This document shows, piece by piece, positions 1-4,929 of a stretch of 6,471 nt of DNA. The notes beneath the pieces were generated by a model that was not told the DNA's origin, ran no database searches, and saw nothing but the letters and a program-made list of their open reading frames with translations. Origin of the DNA: Modestobacter sp. (GTDB lineage: Bacteria; Actinomycetota; Actinomycetes; Mycobacteriales; Geodermatophilaceae); NCBI GenBank assembly GCA_025966175.1, contig JAOPVN010000010.1:1-6471 (forward strand), in the 5' to 3' direction. The number at the start of each line of letters is the position of its first letter. Position 1 is the stretch's first letter. Position numbers and translations under genes: made by a program.

Positions 1-53
1 GGGACGGGCAGCACGACGGGCGCCTCCCGGCGGACACCGGCGACGTCGACCAT
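1..53 (-). CDS. Possible 5' end of a gene running off the left edge (17 codons visible)
   Basis: An ATG at 51-53 on the minus strand opens a frame that stays open to the window edge (it begins M-V-D-V-A-G-V-R-R-E). Too little is visible to name a family. The case for a real start is contextual. A -10-like TAGAAC ends six bases before the ATG, which suits a leaderless transcript, and a good Shine-Dalgarno sequence is absent. An 18-bp palindrome lies upstream, at the same distance from the hexamer as the palindrome in front of the DUF2267 gene. The downstream end of the 79-residue ORF at 202-441 is about 150 bases away, which leaves room for a separate promoter. It could also be a chance open frame; sequence to the left of the window would settle this. 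Confidence 0.35.
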   Translation of the reverse strand, partial: MVDVAGVRREAPVVLPV

Positions 54-59
54 CCACCG

Positions 60-65
60 GTTCTA
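60..65 (-). promoter_or_regulatory. Candidate -10 hexamer TAGAAC for the left-edge gene
   Basis: Read on the minus strand this is TAGAAC followed by six bases and then ATG. That spacing places the transcription start at or next to the first base of the start codon. A weak -35 candidate, TTCGCG (83-88), lies 17 bases upstream and touches the edge of the palindrome. It matches consensus only partially, so the call depends mainly on its position relative to the palindrome and the ATG. Confidence 0.3.
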
Positions 66-87
66 CCCACCCCGCGCGCCGGCGCGA

Positions 88-105
88 ATCGGCAGTGCTG
101 CCGAT
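88..105. promoter_or_regulatory. 18-bp inverted repeat ATCGGCAG-TG-CTGCCGAT, candidate operator
   Basis: Two perfect 8-base arms are separated by 2 bases. The outer half-sites ATCGG and CCGAT, spaced by 8 bases, are the same as in the palindrome at 1102-1119. The centre is 31.5 bases upstream of the TAGAAC hexamer on the minus strand, near -43 if the transcript is leaderless. This is a typical place for a dimeric regulator that contacts or blocks RNA polymerase. The symmetry is seen directly; binding is inferred. Confidence 0.5.
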
Positions 106-151
106 GGACGACCCCGCAGCCCAGCCCCCGGTGCCCGATGACGGCCGGACC

Positions 152-193
152 GCCGCCGCACACACGCGCCCCGTCCCCAGCGGACGCGGCGGC
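152..193 (-). terminator. Possible factor-independent hairpin downstream of the hemerythrin operon
   Basis: Arms GCCGCCGC (152-159) and GCGGCGGC (186-193) are perfectly complementary and begin 8 bases beyond the stop codon of the minus-strand gene that ends at 202. A smaller competing hairpin, CGTCC-CCAGC-GGACG, lies inside at 172-186. There is no U-rich tail, and GC-rich simple repeats form such stems easily by chance, so this is a weak call. Confidence 0.25.
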
Positions 194-201
194 CACCGTG
201 T

Positions 202-441
202 TCAGGTTCGGGGGGCCAGCTCGTAGACCGGCCCGAAGTCGGTGCCGCTCGTGTCGGGCACCTCGTGCAGGATCTTCGGCTCGGTGTGCAGCAACCGGTG
301 GACGGCGGCCCGGGTCTCCTCGAGCGTCAGGCCCGTGTGCCGGGCGATCTCCTCCAGGTGCGGGGAGCGGTCGGCGTCCTCCAGCTCGGCGACCGCCCGG
401 TACACCTGGGCGTCCGTTCCGGACAGCTCCTCCACGCGCAT
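202..441 (-). CDS. Small winged-helix-like protein (79 aa), second gene of the hemerythrin operon
   Basis: I do not recognise a named family. The predicted protein is short and acidic. Residues 11-50 read like a winged helix-turn-helix: a first helix (TDAQVYRAVAELED), a second helix (HLEEIARHTG), a turn, and a putative recognition helix (LTLEETRAAVHRLL). A short C-terminal strand, GPVYELAPR, could form the wing. It lacks an obvious dimerisation extension, so it may be a minimal DNA-binding protein or may use the fold for protein contacts. The ATG at 439-441 follows the hemerythrin stop by 24 bases on the same strand, so the two are probably co-transcribed. The Shine-Dalgarno is poor (GGTCGGG directly upstream). 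A GTG two codons downstream is an alternative start. The function is unknown; a role in regulating the adjacent genes is only a guess. Confidence 0.7.
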   Translation of the reverse strand: MRVEELSGTDAQVYRAVAELEDADRSPHLEEIARHTGLTLEETRAAVHRLLHTEPKILHEVPDTSGTDFGPVYELAPRT

Positions 442-465
442 CCCGACCGCCGGGTCCGGGTGCCG

Positions 466-1023
466 TCAGCTGCCGGAGAAGGCGTCGCGGGCGCGGTCGA
501 GCATCGCCGCGAACGGCCCCGCGACGTAGTTGGCCGTCGTCGACCGCGCGCTGGGGTGCGGATGGGTCGGGGCCATCTTCTCGGCGCGCTCGAGCCGGCC
601 CCGCGCCCTGACCAGGGTGTCCGCGTCGTGGTCGCGGCGGAGCAGGGGGAACTCGTCGCGTTCCTCGGCGGCGGCGTGGTCCACCACCGACAGCCGGAAC
701 CCGGTGAACGTCGACTCGAACTCCGCGCCGTCCACGTCCAGGTGCTCCAGCCGGGCGAGGACCTTCTTCGCCTCGTTCTCCTCGGCGAACCGCGCATCCG
801 CGACCGGGCTGCCGTCCGGTGTCTTCCGGGTCAGCGGACGGAGGACCATCTCCTCCCCCGTCTCGTGCCGGGCGAGCAGCTCGCGCACCTCATCGAAGAC
901 CCGCTGCCGCTCCGGCCCGCGAACGTCCAGGACGTCGCTCAGCAGACCGCGGATCTGCTGGTGCTGGTCGAGCAGGAAGTCGACGACGTCGCGGGCGTCC
1001 GTGGTCTCGCGCACTCCGGTCAT
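466..1023 (-). CDS. Hemerythrin-like HHE cation-binding domain protein (185 aa)
   Basis: The predicted protein is cytoplasmic and four-helical, with likely di-iron ligands spaced as in the HHE/hemerythrin family: His21 (DQHQQIRGLL), His53 and Glu57 (ARHETGEE), and His116 with Glu120 (VVDHAAAEERDEF). Family members bind a non-haem di-iron centre and are linked to O2, NO or peroxide sensing, iron handling or stress; the ligand of this one cannot be read from sequence. Residues 155-185 form a tail outside the core, with a His/Pro/Ser-rich start and a final helix. I chose the ATG at 1021-1023 because GGAG lies six bases upstream and the N-terminus then fits the family. The longer open frame upstream, to 1614, runs antisense to the DUF2267 gene and has no homology. 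The small winged-helix ORF follows 24 bases downstream. DUF2267 is divergent, with a shared palindrome between them. Confidence 0.88.
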   Translation of the reverse strand: MTGVRETTDARDVVDFLLDQHQQIRGLLSDVLDVRGPERQRVFDEVRELLARHETGEEMVLRPLTRKTPDGSPVADARFAEENEAKKVLARLEHLDVDGAEFESTFTGFRLSVVDHAAAEERDEFPLLRRDHDADTLVRARGRLERAEKMAPTHPHPSARSTTANYVAGPFAAMLDRARDAFSGS

Positions 1024-1100
1024 GCCGTGCTCCCGCCTTCCGCTGAACCCGTCGGCCACCTGCCGCCGAGCCGATCGTGCCCGCCGGACACCGGCCCGGA

Positions 1101-1120
1101 CATCGGTCGATCGACCGATG
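1101..1120. promoter_or_regulatory. Perfect 20-bp palindrome between divergent hemerythrin and DUF2267 genes, candidate operator
   Basis: CATCGGTCGA is followed directly by its exact reverse complement TCGACCGATG, with no spacer. Its core ATCGG-N8-CCGAT matches the repeat at 88-105. The centre (1110.5) lies 30.5 bases upstream of TAGCGT on the plus strand, close to -41.5 if transcription starts near 1152. On the minus strand a weaker -10-like CACGAT (1074-1079) is 31.5 bases away toward the hemerythrin gene. One dimeric regulator could therefore act on both promoters. The palindrome is certain; the regulatory role is inferred. Confidence 0.6.
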
Positions 1121-1140
1121 GTGCGACCCGCCGGTGGCCC

Positions 1141-1146
1141 TAGCGT
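1141..1146 (+). promoter_or_regulatory. Candidate -10 hexamer TAGCGT for the DUF2267 gene
   Basis: TAGCGT fits the actinobacterial TANNNT pattern and lies 75 bases before the ATG at 1222. No convincing -35 hexamer is visible 16-19 bases upstream (1116-1124 is a GATGGTG-like stretch). The palindrome occupies the region just upstream of where it should be. That arrangement would suit an activator-dependent promoter. Confidence 0.4.
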
Positions 1147-1221
1147 GGAGACCCCGGGACCAGCCGGCCATCCCGCCGGGTCCAGGGACCACGAGCCGTC
1201 CGTCCCCCTGAGGGGCCAGCC

Positions 1222-1599
1222 ATGGACTACCAGACCTTCACCCGCACCGCGGCCGAGCGGGCCGGACTGCCCGAACCGACGGTGGAGCGGGTCGAGCACG
1301 CCACCCTCCGCACCCTGGGCGACCGGATCAGCGGAGGTGAGGCGAAGGACCTCGCCGCGCAGCTGCCCGGGCCGCTGAAGGACGACCTGCAGACCGTGCC
1401 CGAGGAGGCCGAGCCGTTCGACGTCGACGAGTTCATCCGCCGGGTGGCCGAGCGCGGGCACGTGGCCCCCGAGGAGGCCCGGACCGGCGCCGTCGCGGTC
1501 CTGACCACGGTCCGCGAGGCGGTCACCCCCGGCGAGTTCGACGACGTCCTCTCGCAGCTGCCGCAGGAGTACCGGGAACTCGTCGGCCCCTGGGCCTGA
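1222..1599 (+). CDS. DUF2267 domain protein (125 aa)
   Basis: The short acidic helical protein matches the DUF2267 family, whose biochemical role is unknown and which is often found near stress genes in actinobacteria. It shows the internal duplication typical of the family: residues 29-57 (from TLRTLGDRIS through DLAAQLPGPLKDDL) align without gaps to residues 93-121 (from VLTTVREAVT through VLSQLPQEYRELV). Shared positions include G-E and the Q-L-P triplet before each final helix. No signal peptide, membrane segment or catalytic motif is visible. The ATG is supported by GAGGGG at 1210-1215, six bases upstream. It is transcribed away from the hemerythrin gene across a 198-base region holding the palindrome. 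It meets the MDR dehydrogenase tail-to-tail, with 27 bases between the stop codons. Confidence 0.9.
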   Translation: MDYQTFTRTAAERAGLPEPTVERVEHATLRTLGDRISGGEAKDLAAQLPGPLKDDLQTVPEEAEPFDVDEFIRRVAERGHVAPEEARTGAVAVLTTVREAVTPGEFDDVLSQLPQEYRELVGPWA

Positions 1600-1604
1600 C
1601 GCGG

Positions 1605-1628
1605 GACGGGCCACGCCGTGCCCCCGTC
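1605..1628. terminator. Weak hairpin between convergent genes
   Basis: GACGGG (1605-1610) pairs with CCCGTC (1623-1628), and CAC (1612-1614) pairs with GTG (1618-1620) inside it, giving a 6+3 bp stem with a small internal loop. It fills the gap between the DUF2267 stop and the MDR stop, and could act in both directions. No U-tract is present on either strand. Confidence 0.25.
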
Positions 1629-2721
1629 AGTCCGGCGCGACCGCGAACGCCGCGGAGAGCACGTGCCGCTGCCGCCGGCTCAGGGCGGCGAACAGCGCGG
1701 GCGCCTCGTCGAAGGGGACGACGTCGGTGAGCAGGTGCCGCCGGACCGCCGCCCCGTGCTCCTCCAGCAGCGCCAGGATCTCGCCGGAGAGCCGGCGGCG
1801 GTCCCACGCGGACGCCAGGCCGCGCGGCACCCGGCCGATCTGCGCGGAGCGGATCGTCAGCCCGTTGTGGTGGAACTCCTGCCCGAGGGCGACCGCACCG
1901 GCGCCGCCGGTGTGGAAGGCGAGCTCGACGACCGTCCCCTGGGGGCGCAGGCAGCGCAGCGCGGTGGCCAGCGCCGGAGCCCGGCCGCGGCACTGGAAGA
2001 CGACATCGGCGCCGTGGTCACCCGGCCCGTGCCGCCACCCGACCTTGAGCTCGCGCGCCACGTCGGGCGTGTCGTCGACCGCCGCCAGGCCCAGGCCGGC
2101 GGCTGCGGCGCGACGCTCCGGTGTCGGGTCGACGACGACCACCTGGGCGGCGCCGTGCACCGTGGCCAGGAGCCCGACCAGCAACCCGACCGCACCGCCC
2201 CCGGTCACGACCACCAGCCGGCCGCGCACCCCGTCGGCGAGCTCGGCACCGCCGGCGTCGGCGGCCGCGTGCAGCAGCCCGTTCGCGCAGATCGGCCCGA
2301 GGTGGGCCACATAGACGGCGAGGACCGGGTCGAGCTCCGCCGGCACCGCCACCACGTGCTGGGTGACCGGATCGCCGTGCACCACGGTCGAGTGGCCGTA
2401 GGCCATGGCGACCACGGTCCCCTCGGCGACCGCCGGAGTGCGGCTGTCGGTCACCCGGGCCACCTCCATGTAGCCCAGCCGGCGGACCGGGTAATGCTGG
2501 GCGGTCCGCGCGGGGTCGAACAGCCCCAGCTCGGCGTCCCACCCGACGTCCAGGTGGGGGCTCGTGCCCCGGTACCAGGTCAGTTCCGTCCCGGCCGACA
2601 GCCCGGTGAACATCGTCTCCGCCCGGAAGCAGCCGTCGGCGAGCGGCGGCTCCGGGCTCTCGTCGATCTCCAGAACCCCGGGGCGCGGCACGACCAGGGT
2701 GCGCACCGGGGCCGTGCTCAC
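1627..2721 (-). CDS. MDR-family (zinc-type alcohol dehydrogenase-like) oxidoreductase without zinc ligands (364 aa)
   Basis: This is a medium-chain dehydrogenase/reductase with an N-terminal GroES-like domain (about 1-145) and a Rossmann domain. The nucleotide-binding loop is GGGAVG (174-179), and the second strand ends in Asp198 (VVVVDPT), which favours NAD(H). The motif SAGTEL (42-47) stands where classical enzymes have the zinc-binding G-x-C-G-T-D. The usual GHE site reads GYMEV, and the structural four-Cys loop is absent. This is the pattern of the subgroup that includes bacteriochlorophyllide a dehydrogenase BchC and the MDR half of bi-domain (MDR plus Gfo/Idh) oxidoreductases. It is therefore probably a zinc-independent oxidoreductase of an unknown alcohol or sugar. 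The GTG start at 2719-2721 overlaps the TGA of the upstream Gfo/Idh gene by four bases, indicating translational coupling. The frame stays open far upstream to 5625, but that extension is antisense noise. Confidence 0.88.
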   Translation of the reverse strand: MSTAPVRTLVVPRPGVLEIDESPEPPLADGCFRAETMFTGLSAGTELTWYRGTSPHLDVGWDAELGLFDPARTAQHYPVRRLGYMEVARVTDSRTPAVAEGTVVAMAYGHSTVVHGDPVTQHVVAVPAELDPVLAVYVAHLGPICANGLLHAAADAGGAELADGVRGRLVVVTGGGAVGLLVGLLATVHGAAQVVVVDPTPERRAAAAGLGLAAVDDTPDVARELKVGWRHGPGDHGADVVFQCRGRAPALATALRCLRPQGTVVELAFHTGGAGAVALGQEFHHNGLTIRSAQIGRVPRGLASAWDRRRLSGEILALLEEHGAAVRRHLLTDVVPFDEAPALFAALSRRQRHVLSAAFAVAPD

Positions 2722-3677
2722 CCCTGCTCCACCGGAACGGCCGAGCCGGTGCCGGTGGCCTCGGCCACCGCCCAGGCCAGGCAGTGGGTCAACAGCGCCT
2801 CCGCGACGGTCACCAGCCCGGGAGCTGCCGGCCGGCCGGCGAGGACGTCGACGAAGGCGCGGTCGACCGCGCGCCGGGCGTCGATCCGGGGCTCGGCCGA
2901 CACCTCTCCCTGCGGGGTGCGCAGGTGCAGGGAGGTCTCGGTCAGCGCCACCGTGACCGAGTCGGCCACCACGTCGAGGCCGGCCGCGGTGAGCGCGGGC
3001 AGGACACAGGACGTGCTGAGGGTCCCCACGGCCCCGGAGCCGAAGCGCAGCACGGCGGCGGTCGCGTCGGGCACGTCCCGGTCCTCCGCCGAGGACGGCG
3101 CCGCGCCGCCGACCACCTCCTCGACCTCGCCCGCCAGCACCCGCAGCAGGTCCAGGACGTGCGTGGCCTGCTCGACGACCTGGCCGCCGGAGAGGGCCTG
3201 GCTGCGCCACCAGGCCGGCGGCGGCGTGCTGCCCCACCAGCGGGCGTCGACGAGCCGGATGCGCGCGCCGGTGAGGGCGTCCCGCGCCCGGGCGACGGTG
3301 TCCAGGTGCCGCCAGTGGTAGCCGGTCGCCGTCGGCAGGCCGGCGGTCCGGACGGCGCGGGCCACGTCCTCGGCGACGGTCAGGTCCGCCGCCAGCGGCT
3401 TCTCCACGAAGAAGGGCAGCTCCGCCCGGACGACCGCACGCTCGAGCTCCCCGTGCGCGAAGGGCGGCACGCACAGCCAGACGGCGTCCAGACCGCGGCG
3501 CAGCAACCCGTCGGCGTCGGCCAGGAAGTCGGCGCCCAGCTCCCCGGCCAGCGCCTGCGCCGCTGCCGGGACCGGGTCGCAGACCGCGACCAGCTCCACG
3601 TCGTCGAAGCCGGCCAGCGTGCGGGCGTGCCGGGCGCCGACGCCGCCGGCACCGAGCAGCCCCACCCGGACGGTCAT
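2718..3677 (-). CDS. Gfo/Idh/MocA family NAD(P)-dependent oxidoreductase (319 aa)
   Basis: The N-terminal Rossmann fold is clear: VGLLGAGGVGARHA (5-18) carries GxGxxG. AVCDP with Asp34 at the end of the second strand favours NAD(H). The family EKP motif is at 92-94 (Lys93 is the conserved lysine), followed by GYHWRH at 119-124. The C-terminal alpha/beta domain has GGQVVEQATHVLD (164-176), in which His173 is the expected catalytic histidine. These enzymes oxidise or reduce hydroxyls of sugars, inositols, amino sugars or glycosides; the substrate cannot be told here. The length is near the family norm. I chose the ATG at 3675-3677 because the Rossmann strand starts at once. The Shine-Dalgarno is weak (AGGA about 10 bases upstream). 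It is the first gene of a two-gene minus-strand operon and is divergent from gpgS. Confidence 0.9.
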   Translation of the reverse strand: MTVRVGLLGAGGVGARHARTLAGFDDVELVAVCDPVPAAAQALAGELGADFLADADGLLRRGLDAVWLCVPPFAHGELERAVVRAELPFFVEKPLAADLTVAEDVARAVRTAGLPTATGYHWRHLDTVARARDALTGARIRLVDARWWGSTPPPAWWRSQALSGGQVVEQATHVLDLLRVLAGEVEEVVGGAAPSSAEDRDVPDATAAVLRFGSGAVGTLSTSCVLPALTAAGLDVVADSVTVALTETSLHLRTPQGEVSAEPRIDARRAVDRAFVDVLAGRPAAPGLVTVAEALLTHCLAWAVAEATGTGSAVPVEQG

Positions 3678-3857
3678 GGCCCGGGGGTCCTGTCGGGCGA
3701 GGACGTCCGCTGCGTCCCGGGCCCGGTCGCGACGACGCTCGTCCGCTCCATCGTGGCGATGCTGCCGTCTCCGTGCGTCGTCCGCTCGCTCCCGGCGCCG
3801 TCCCGTGCAAGCATTCTTCACCCGGTCGGCGCGCCCCGACACCTCGCGGCGGCGCGT

Positions 3858-3871
3858 TTCGGTCCACCGAA
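3858..3871. promoter_or_regulatory. Inverted repeat TTCGGT-CC-ACCGAA, candidate operator
   Basis: Two perfect 6-base arms are spaced by 2 bases, in the divergent upstream region, 80 bases before the gpgS start and about 180 bases before the Gfo/Idh start. It differs from the ATCGG-N8-CCGAT pair on the left, so it would need a different regulator. A 6-2-6 repeat can occur by chance, and the support is positional only. Confidence 0.3.
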
Positions 3872-3880
3872 TGGTGCAGC

Positions 3881-3908
3881 GGGGGCGCGGGGGCGCGGGG
3901 TGCGGGGG
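3881..3908 (+). promoter_or_regulatory. Four-tract G-quadruplex motif in the gpgS leader
   Basis: G5 (3881-3885), CGC, G5 (3889-3893), CGC, G4 (3897-3900), TGC, G5 (3904-3908): four runs of at least four G separated by loops of exactly three bases. It lies on the non-template strand, 43 bases before the gpgS ATG, so if transcribed it would also be present in the mRNA leader. Short uniform loops and G-tracts of four or more favour a stable parallel quadruplex. Folding and any regulatory effect are inferred. Confidence 0.6.
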
Positions 3909-3951
3909 ACCGGCGGCAACGGTGCCGTCGTTCGACCGGGAGGACGACCGC

Positions 3952-4929
3952 ATGCGCCAGGACGTCGCCAGTTGGCTCACCCGCCGGACCTACTCGGCGA
4001 CCTGCTACCGGGCGCGGGCCCTGGTGTCGGCGAAGCAGGTGCAGGGCAGCACGGTCAGCGTCGTCCTGCCCGCGCTCGATGAGGAACGCACCGTGGGTGC
4101 CATCGTCACGGCGATCCGCCGCGAGCTGGTCCTGTCCCAACCGCTGGTCGACGAGCTGGTCGTGGTCGACAGCGGCTCGACCGACCGGACCGCTGCCGTG
4201 GCTACCGCGGCCGGAGCCCAGGTGGTCCGCGCGGAGGACGTGCTGGCCTGCGCCGGCACGATCGCCGGCAAGGGCGAGGCCCTGTGGAAGGCGCTGCACG
4301 TCACCGATGGCGACCTCCTGGTCTTCATCGACTCCGACCTGGTCTGCTTCGACCCGCAGTTCGTCGTCGGACTGCTCGGACCGCTGCTCGGCGACCCCGC
4401 CGTCGGCTACGTCAAGGGCCTCTACGACCGTCCGCTGGCCACCGTGGAGGGGGTCGTGCCCACCGGCGGCGGCCGGGTCACCGAGCTGATCGCCCGCCCG
4501 CTGCTGAACGCCCTGTGGCCGGAGCTGTCCGGGTTCGTCCAGCCGCTGTCCGGTGAGTACGCCGGCCGGCGCGAGCTGCTGGAACAGGTGCCGTTCGTCT
4601 CCCACTACGGCGTCGAGCTCGGGCTGCTGATCGACCTCGCCGAACTGGCCGGGACCGACGCGCTCGCGCAGGTCGACCTCGGCACCCGGCAGCACACCCA
4701 CCAGTCCGACGCGGCGCTGGGCCGGATGGCCGGGCAGGTGCTGCAGACCGCGCTGGCCCGCTGCCCGGGGGTGGCGGTCCCCAGTGACCGGCTGGTCCAG
4801 TTCGTGCGCACCGGCGGCGACATCGAGCCGGTGACCTGGGACGTCGGGGTGGTCGAGCGGCCGCCGATGCGATCGGTGCCGGACTACGCGGCCCGCCGGG
4901 CCGCCCGGGCTTCGGCGCGCCGGGCATGA
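3952..4929 (+). CDS. gpgS: Glucosyl-3-phosphoglycerate synthase (GT81, 325 aa)
   Basis: The enzyme transfers glucose from an NDP-glucose to 3-phosphoglycerate with retention, giving glucosyl-3-phosphoglycerate. This is the first step to glucosylglycerate and, in mycobacteria, to methylglucose lipopolysaccharide. The length is almost that of the mycobacterial enzyme. GT-A features run in order: VVLPALDEERTVG (37-49), VDSGSTDRT (72-80) at the nucleotide site, GKGEALWKAL (106-115), the metal-binding DSD (127-129), GGRVTELIARPLLN (173-186) near the expected acceptor site, PLSGEYAGRR (198-207), SHYGVELGLLID (217-228), and TRQHTHQ (245-251) with the expected catalytic-region histidine. The ATG at 3952 has GGGAGGA seven bases upstream; upstream extension of the frame lacks homology. 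It overlaps the next gene by four bases (ATGA). No dedicated phosphatase (GpgP) gene is in the window, so dephosphorylation must be encoded elsewhere. Confidence 0.95.
   Translation: MRQDVASWLTRRTYSATCYRARALVSAKQVQGSTVSVVLPALDEERTVGAIVTAIRRELVLSQPLVDELVVVDSGSTDRTAAVATAAGAQVVRAEDVLACAGTIAGKGEALWKALHVTDGDLLVFIDSDLVCFDPQFVVGLLGPLLGDPAVGYVKGLYDRPLATVEGVVPTGGGRVTELIARPLLNALWPELSGFVQPLSGEYAGRRELLEQVPFVSHYGVELGLLIDLAELAGTDALAQVDLGTRQHTHQSDAALGRMAGQVLQTALARCPGVAVPSDRLVQFVRTGGDIEPVTWDVGVVERPPMRSVPDYAARRAARASARRA

Larger units (their letters stand above)
3678..3951. other. Divergent upstream region of 274 bases between the oxidoreductase operon and gpgS
   Basis: No gene is supported here. Frames that cross it are extensions of neighbouring or antisense frames and give Arg/Pro/Ala-rich noise. 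A relatively A/T-rich patch (about 3808-3823) is the least GC-rich stretch and could hold a promoter, but I could not find a -10/-35 pair with good spacing on either strand. The inverted repeat at 3858-3871 and the G-quadruplex motif at 3881-3908 are annotated separately. Confidence 0.6.

Noticed and set aside
104..226. Plus-strand 40-codon ORF starting at 104
   Set aside because: It has no good ribosome binding site, starts inside the palindrome, overlaps the 3' end of the minus-strand gene ending at 202, and has a Pro/Arg/Ala-rich composition typical of noise.
1179..1190. Short inverted repeat GGTCC-AG-GGACC in the DUF2267 leader
   Set aside because: Five-base GC-rich arms are expected by chance here; position near the start codon alone is not enough to call an operator or attenuator.
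466..1614. Longer version of the hemerythrin protein starting at 1614
   Set aside because: The extra N-terminal stretch is antisense to the DUF2267 gene, crosses the divergent regulatory region and shows no hemerythrin features; the ATG at 1023 has a proper ribosome binding site.
1618..3321. Plus-strand frame of 567 codons opposite the MDR and Gfo/Idh genes
   Set aside because: It is a shadow of the two well-supported minus-strand genes; no motif is visible and the composition is Arg/Pro/Gln-rich.
3808..3823. A/T-richer patch considered as a promoter for gpgS or the Gfo/Idh operon
   Set aside because: The best hexamers (CATTCT on plus, AAGAAT on minus) had no suitably spaced -35 element, so I did not annotate a promoter.
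2718..3980. Longer version of the Gfo/Idh protein starting at 3980
   Set aside because: The extension would overlap the gpgS start head-to-head, is Arg-rich, and precedes the canonical Rossmann strand that begins at the ATG at 3677.
3619..4929. Longer version of GpgS starting at 3619
   Set aside because: The extra 111 residues are low-complexity and overlap the Gfo/Idh gene; the ATG at 3952 has a strong Shine-Dalgarno and gives the family length.
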